This document shows, in pieces, positions 13,590-16,986 of a stretch of 16,986 bases of DNA (position 1 is the stretch's first letter; every line of letters starts with the position of its first letter). The translations under genes and the position numbers were made by a program. The stretch lies in assembly GCA_946887385.1 (NCBI GenBank), contig CAMPKU010000075.1:1-16986 (forward strand), in the 5' to 3' direction. The notes below the pieces were generated by a model. It saw only the letters and a program-made list of their open reading frames with translations, did no database searches and was not told the DNA's origin. The stretch is from an uncultured Gammaproteobacteria bacterium. Lineage in GTDB: Bacteria; Pseudomonadota; Gammaproteobacteria; Rariloculales; Rariloculaceae.

Positions 13590-15091
13590 GAGCCCGATCG
13601 TCCCCGCGCGGCCGGGTGCTCGCTGCGCTGCTGGCCAGAGCTGCTGCTGCGTTGACTCGGTCCGCTGCTGCGCTGACTGGCGCCTGTGTCGGGCGCGCGT
13701 GCCGCAGGTGCCGACACACGCGGCGCCGGCGCGCTTCGCGCCGCTTCCCGCGGCATGCCCGTCGAACGCTCCGCGGCCCGCGGCGATACGGCTGGCGCGG
13801 CGGCGCGGCTGCGCTCGAGCGCCTGCGACATCCCGCCTCCGCTGCGATAAGTGCCCTGACCGGTCGGCGCCGGACGCGGTCGCGCCGTGGGATTGGAGGC
13901 GGCGTTCGGCTGGCGCTGCTGCGGTACCGCGCTGCGCTCCACCGGGGTACCCCTTGTCGCACGGCTGGCCTGTGCGGCCTGCGTCGCCCGATCGGTGCTC
14001 TCGATACTGCGACTGCGATACGTCGAGCTCGGCACGCCGCGGCGCGGCTGCTGTGTGCCGGCCGTCGAGCGGGACGACTGCGCCGCACCTGCCGTTCCGC
14101 GATAGACCGAGCCTTCGCGCGTACGAGTGGCGGACGAGTCGAGCACGCCGCGGCGCGGCGTTCGGTCGGCCGTTGAGACGCGGCCCTCGGAGCCGCGTAC
14201 GACGGGCCGCCCGCCGTAGCGAGACCGCGGCTGCCAGATGTGGTCGCCATTGCGGTTCACGTTGACGTTCACGATCACGTTGCGGCGGTAGTAGAACGGA
14301 TCGTAGTAGCTCCAGCCGTAATAGGGATGGCTGTGATAGAACGGGTCGTAGATGTGCACGTGGTGGTTGTGCCAACCGATCGAGAACCAGCTGCGCACGC
14401 CCCAGAAGTAACCCGTATCGAAGGCGTAATGCGCAGGGTACGGGTAGTAGTACACCGGGTAACGCCGCGGGTAGTAGTGATAGACGGGCACGGTCTGATA
14501 GACGACCACGCGCTCCGGCTCGTAGTACGGCACGTAGATCACCTGCGGATCGGCGGGCTTGATCTCGATGGCGCCGTTATCGCGCGCGACGGTTTGGCGT
14601 TCGTCGCTGCGCAGGTTGCCCGCGGCGTACGCCTCGTCACGGAAGTCCTGAATGGCATTGAGCACGTCGGCGCGTTGATTCAACACCGCCTCGCCCAAGT
14701 CGTAGGTCCAGTCGAGATCGTCGTTGAGTAGCGCGAGCACCTCGGGGTAGTTCAGCAACGCGACGATCGATGCGTCCCACTCCTCATCGGGCTCGAGGCT
14801 CGAGTCGCGCTCCCGGTCTTCCAAAAACCGCGCGGCCTGAACCACTTGCAACGGATACGTCGACGCCGGTAGAACGATGGCGACGAGGTCGTCGGGATAC
14901 AGCGCGATCGGCCCCACGAGGTCGTAGAGATACTCGGCCGAAGCCACCTCAAGCGCGGGCGCTTCCTGCGCCGGCGCAGGCCGCGCGGCGATTGCGGCAC
15001 CGATGGCCAACACGCCGAACGCGAGCCACAACCATGGCGAACGCCGAACCGCGGTGGCGCGAGCAGCCGTCATACGAGTCTTGGTATCCAT
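13577..15091 (-). CDS. DUF3300 exported protein with His/Tyr-rich region and low-complexity tail
   Basis: 504 aa, function unknown. ATG 15091 is fixed by AGGAGG at 15098-15103. A signal sequence at 18-42 ends ARPAPAQ. The conserved DUF3300 part spans about 50-195: EYLYDLVGPIALYPDDLVA, then blocks on Leu/Ala helices, and IYVPYYEPERVVVY (185-198). Residues 200-270 are packed with Tyr, Trp, His and Phe (for example WHNHHVHIYDPFYHSHPYY, 240-258) and could bind metal or surface. A stretch VIVNVNVNRNGDHIW follows. From about 290 to the end the protein is disordered, rich in Arg, Ser, Pro, Ala and Gln, with positive charge. The family usually has a shorter or different tail. It is probably periplasmic or outer-membrane associated. 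It is the only gene of its unit, opposite the cytochrome gene, with 146 bp before it. Confidence 0.88.
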   Translation of the reverse strand: MDTKTRMTAARATAVRRSPWLWLAFGVLAIGAAIAARPAPAQEAPALEVASAEYLYDLVGPIALYPDDLVAIVLPASTYPLQVVQAARFLEDRERDSSLEPDEEWDASIVALLNYPEVLALLNDDLDWTYDLGEAVLNQRADVLNAIQDFRDEAYAAGNLRSDERQTVARDNGAIEIKPADPQVIYVPYYEPERVVVYQTVPVYHYYPRRYPVYYYPYPAHYAFDTGYFWGVRSWFSIGWHNHHVHIYDPFYHSHPYYGWSYYDPFYYRRNVIVNVNVNRNGDHIWQPRSRYGGRPVVRGSEGRVSTADRTPRRGVLDSSATRTREGSVYRGTAGAAQSSRSTAGTQQPRRGVPSSTYRSRSIESTDRATQAAQASRATRGTPVERSAVPQQRQPNAASNPTARPRPAPTGQGTYRSGGGMSQALERSRAAAPAVSPRAAERSTGMPREAARSAPAPRVSAPAARAPDTGASQRSSGPSQRSSSSGQQRSEHPAARGRSGSAGR

Positions 15092-15097
15092 CGACAG

Positions 15098-15103
15098 CCT
15101 CCT
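15098..15103 (-). promoter_or_regulatory. Ribosome binding site AGGAGG of the DUF3300 gene
   Basis: On the reverse strand AGGAGG lies 6 nt before ATG 15091. It selects this start over the internal Met7. Confidence 0.7.
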
Positions 15104-15222
15104 AGGGGCGGGCCGGCAAACGGTCTAACCCCAACATGGCGCCTAGACTAACGCGTGCGAGCTGAACGGCGCCTTAATGGGAGGCAGGCCACACCCCTCT
15201 GTTCGATAGAGCCGGCGGGCCG

Positions 15223-15239
15223 AGCCGGGGTTCCCGGCT
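15223..15239. terminator. Short hairpin at the SnoaL-like stop codon
   Basis: AGCCGGG (15223-15229) pairs with CCCGGCT (15233-15239) around GTT, overlapping the reverse-strand TAG at 15238-15240. There is no T-run. The remaining 15092-15222 stretch holds only the DUF3300 ribosome site and no clear promoter. Confidence 0.25.
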
Positions 15240-15711
15240 ATTCCTTCGTGCCGTGGTCCCAATGCTCGACGATCTTGCCGTCGGCGACCCGGAACATCTC
15301 GAACCACGTGGTGGTGTAGGTCTGCCCTTCGCGGGCGAGATCGGGCAGCTCGCGCCGCAGCGCGACGACGACGAGATCCCGTTCGGCCACTATGCTCACG
15401 AGATCGTCGATGGTGTCCTTGATCGGCTCCGGCGGGACTTGGCCGACCAGCTCCATGAATTCGGCGCGGCCCGTCGCGACGGTAGGGTTGTGCTCGACGT
15501 AGCGCTCCGCGAGGTATTCCGGCGTGCGCTCGGCGTGGTGCGCTTGACGTACGACGCGCCAGAAATCGAAGACAAGCTTCTTGTTCGCCGCGAGCCGAGC
15601 CTCGTCGCTGGTCAGGAGCTCCTGAGGCTGGCGGTGGACCTCGACCGGCAATTGCGCCGTCGCTGCGCCGTGGAAGGCGACGGCCGACAGCAACCATGAC
15701 AACGCTCGCAT
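15238..15711 (-). CDS. Exported SnoaL/NTF2-like protein
   Basis: 157 aa with an N-terminal signal peptide (MRALSWLLSAVAFHGAATAQ, 1-20), so probably periplasmic. The mature part is a SnoaL-like NTF2 fold: an N-terminal helix KKLVFDFWRVVRQAHH (44-59), AERYVEHNP (68-76), and the C-terminal strand FEMFRVADGKIVEHWDHG (137-154) that defines the family. SnoaL relatives include polyketide cyclases, limonene-epoxide-hydrolase-like enzymes and many non-enzymatic binding proteins. Here His74, Asp151 and His152 line the usual pocket positions, but no activity can be assigned. It is followed on the same strand by DUF3300 after 146 bp and is divergent from the DUF6152 gene. Confidence 0.88.
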   Translation of the reverse strand: MRALSWLLSAVAFHGAATAQLPVEVHRQPQELLTSDEARLAANKKLVFDFWRVVRQAHHAERTPEYLAERYVEHNPTVATGRAEFMELVGQVPPEPIKDTIDDLVSIVAERDLVVVALRRELPDLAREGQTYTTTWFEMFRVADGKIVEHWDHGTKE

Positions 15712-15745
15712 CGACGACGACAGACCTTCCGGGGCTTGGATCGAC

Positions 15746-15751
15746 TATAGC
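15746..15751 (+). promoter_or_regulatory. Candidate -10 box (TATAGC) for the DUF6152 pair
   Basis: TATAGC lies 62 bp before ATG 15813, with GACCTT 17 bp upstream as a poor -35. It is the best candidate in this divergent gap. The leader then contains the GGGAGGGGAG ribosome site (15796-15805). Confidence 0.25.
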
Positions 15752-15812
15752 ACTCGACACCTCGGCAGACTCGGGGCTAGAGTCGAAGCTCTGCTGGGAG
15801 GGGAGTAGATCG

Positions 15813-16205
15813 ATGAAGATCATCGTCGGTGTTCTCGCTGCGTTCGCCGCCGTCACGGCGGCCGGGCCCACGCAAGCGCACCATTCGTTCGCGGCGCAGT
15901 ACGACGCGAACAAGCCGGTCACGTTGAAGGGCGTGGTGACAAAGGTGGAGTGGACGAATCCCCACGCGCGTTTTTACATCAACGTGACGGACGGGAACGG
16001 CCAAGTCGTCAACTGGAATTTGGAGCTCGCGAGCCCGAATTATCTGCGGCGCGCGGGCTGGTCGAGCACGTCGCTGAAGCAAGGCGACGAGGTCACTGTC
16101 GAAGGCTCACTGGCGCGCAGCGGTGCCAGCATGGCGAACGCCCGGCTCGTCACGCTGGCCGACGGCACGCAAGTCTTCGCGCGCTCGGCGCAAGACGGCG
16201 GTTGA
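15813..16205 (+). CDS. DUF6152 family secreted protein
   Basis: 130 aa, function unknown. ATG 15813 is chosen from GGGAG at 15801-15805 and the signal peptide that begins at once; the longer open frame from 15696 has no such support. The signal peptide (1-22) ends TQA, so the mature chain should begin HHSFAAQYDANKPV, with a histidine at its first position. The body is a small beta-fold: VTLKGVVTKVEWTNPHARFY (36-55), VVNWNLELASPNYL (65-78), GWSSTSLKQGDEVTVEG (82-98), MANARLVTLADG (107-118), like OB-type domains. The conserved WTNPHA and mature N-terminal HH pattern are family hallmarks by memory. The stop is 2 bp before the next ATG, so it is cotranscribed with the CxPxGxPR-family gene and probably acts with it. 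Confidence 0.9.
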   Translation: MKIIVGVLAAFAAVTAAGPTQAHHSFAAQYDANKPVTLKGVVTKVEWTNPHARFYINVTDGNGQVVNWNLELASPNYLRRAGWSSTSLKQGDEVTVEGSLARSGASMANARLVTLADGTQVFARSAQDGG

Positions 16206-16207
16206 GC

Positions 16208-16986
16208 ATGCGCACCGTCAAGCTCGGTACCGCGGCGCTCGCCGCGCTCTCGTTCGTGCAGCTCGCGGCCTCGCAGCAGGTGCCGGCCGATAGCACGTCC
16301 CCCGCCGGCAGCGGCGGAGCCAACAATCCCGCGCTGATCGGCGCCGTGGCCGACGCCCCGCCGCCGCGCCTACCCGACGGCACGCCGGATCTCTCGGGCG
16401 TGTGGGTGGGGAACGGCCCGATCGGCGACATCAGCTCCGGCCTCATGCCGGGCGAGGAGCTCGAGTTGCTGCCGGCCGCGAAGGCGCTCATGGACTCGCG
16501 CATGGCGGCCGACGATCCCGAGGCGCTGTGTCTGCCCACCGGCGTACCGCGTATCGCACCCTATCCGTGGCGCATCGTGCAGACGCCCGCGTACGGCAAG
16601 GCAACGCATTTGTTCTTTTTGTTCGAAGGCAACATCCATAGCTTCAGGCAGATCTTCATGGACGGGCGTGAGCACCCGGAAGATCTCGAAGCCACGTGGT
16701 ACGGCCACTCCGTGGGCCGTTGGGAAGGCGACACGCTCGTCATCGAAACCGTGGGGTTCAATGATCTCTTCTGGTTCGACTTCAGAGGGCACCCGCATTC
16801 GACGCAGCTGCGTACCGTGGAGCGCTACACGCGCACGAAGCTCGGCGAGCTCGAGGTCGTGACCACCGTGGAGGACCCCGGCGCCTATGCGAAGCCGTTC
16901 ACGGTGAAGTACACGCACACGCTGCGGCCCGGCTGGGAGCTCATGGAATACATCTGCAACGAGAACAACCAGGACGTCGAGCACAT
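16208..16986 (+). CDS. Secreted protein of unknown function, CxPxGxPR family, 3' end cut by window edge
   Basis: Open from ATG 16208 to the window end, 259 residues without a stop. Residues 1-22 form a signal peptide. RLPDGTPDLSGVWVGNG (54-70) is the entry block often seen in this family. The core holds Cys108-Leu-Pro-Thr-Gly-Val-Pro-Arg, WRIVQTP (121-127), IHSFRQIFMDGREHP (143-157), WYGHSVGRWEGDTLVIET (164-181) and VERYTR (204-209). It shares these in order with the 6062-6973 product, in stronger form (for example WEGDTLVIET versus WDGGKLVIHT). No enzyme activity is known to me. The DUF6152 gene ends 2 bp upstream and the two form an operon. Conserved Asp, His, Trp and a lone Cys make a binding or redox role conceivable, but this is inference. 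Confidence 0.87.
   Translation, partial: MRTVKLGTAALAALSFVQLAASQQVPADSTSPAGSGGANNPALIGAVADAPPPRLPDGTPDLSGVWVGNGPIGDISSGLMPGEELELLPAAKALMDSRMAADDPEALCLPTGVPRIAPYPWRIVQTPAYGKATHLFFLFEGNIHSFRQIFMDGREHPEDLEATWYGHSVGRWEGDTLVIETVGFNDLFWFDFRGHPHSTQLRTVERYTRTKLGELEVVTTVEDPGAYAKPFTVKYTHTLRPGWELMEYICNENNQDVEH

Noticed and set aside
13560..14110. Possible tandem repeat or CRISPR-like array in the GC-rich tail of DUF3300
   Set aside because: Repetition is of short codon patterns (Arg/Ser/Gln/Pro), with no constant repeat and spacer lengths; it is low-complexity coding sequence.
13260..14375. 371-codon reverse-strand ORF bridging the cytochrome and DUF3300 genes
   Set aside because: Its product is an Arg/Ala-rich shadow of DUF3300 in another frame, and it runs antisense into the cytochrome c coding region.
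15696..15812. 39-residue extension of DUF6152 to 15696
   Set aside because: It would bury the signal peptide, and a good ribosome site sits before ATG 15813.

Overview
The window is a gene-dense, GC-rich bacterial chromosome segment. Genes abut or overlap by a few bases, and no intergenic gap exceeds about 200 bp. The mix of families suggests an uncultured, aerobic Gram-negative heterotroph: a LigJ-like amidohydrolase, a P450, an FAD hydroxylase, a PQQ dehydrogenase, a cytochrome c domain, many Sec-type signal peptides, and DUF6152 and its partner family. A high-GC gammaproteobacterium is my best guess; Acidobacteria or another proteobacterial class is possible. No rRNA, tRNA, CRISPR array, integrase or transposase is visible.

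Layout. 1-526 (-): 5' part of a LigJ-like amidohydrolase. 663/721-2857 (+): a P450 and a small-molecule methyltransferase in a tight operon, with an anomalous P450 5' end. 2854-3669 (-): arylamine N-acetyltransferase, ending inside the methyltransferase stop. 3713-4249 (+): Nudix hydrolase with a zinc ribbon. 4293-6054 (+): a three-gene cassette of two DUF1538 membrane proteins and a non-canonical PII-like protein. 6062-6973 (-): secreted protein of unknown function. 7031-10217 (+): sodium/solute symporter followed by a type I PQQ alcohol dehydrogenase whose active site has the lanthanide-type Asp-x-Asp. 10249-10341: nested inverted-repeat element. 10413-10964 (-): GNAT acetyltransferase. 11035-12585 (+): PheA/TfdB-type FAD monooxygenase. 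12676-13530 (+): DUF2231 membrane domain fused to a cytochrome c domain. 13577-15091 (-): DUF3300 protein with a low-complexity tail. 15238-15711 (-): exported SnoaL-like protein. 15813-16986 (+): DUF6152 protein followed by a secreted paralogue of the 6062-6973 product, cut by the window edge.

How the genes may work together. Several products are oxidative or tailoring enzymes for aromatic or alicyclic small molecules (amidohydrolase, P450, methyltransferase, NAT, FAD hydroxylase, PQQ dehydrogenase), and several exported proteins of unknown role lie among them. The least described unit is the DUF1538-DUF1538-PII cassette, which looks like a two-subunit membrane carrier or channel controlled by a divergent PII sensor. 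The DUF6152 plus CxPxGxPR-family pair, with a second family member 9 kb away, is the other candidate for an uncharacterised periplasmic system.
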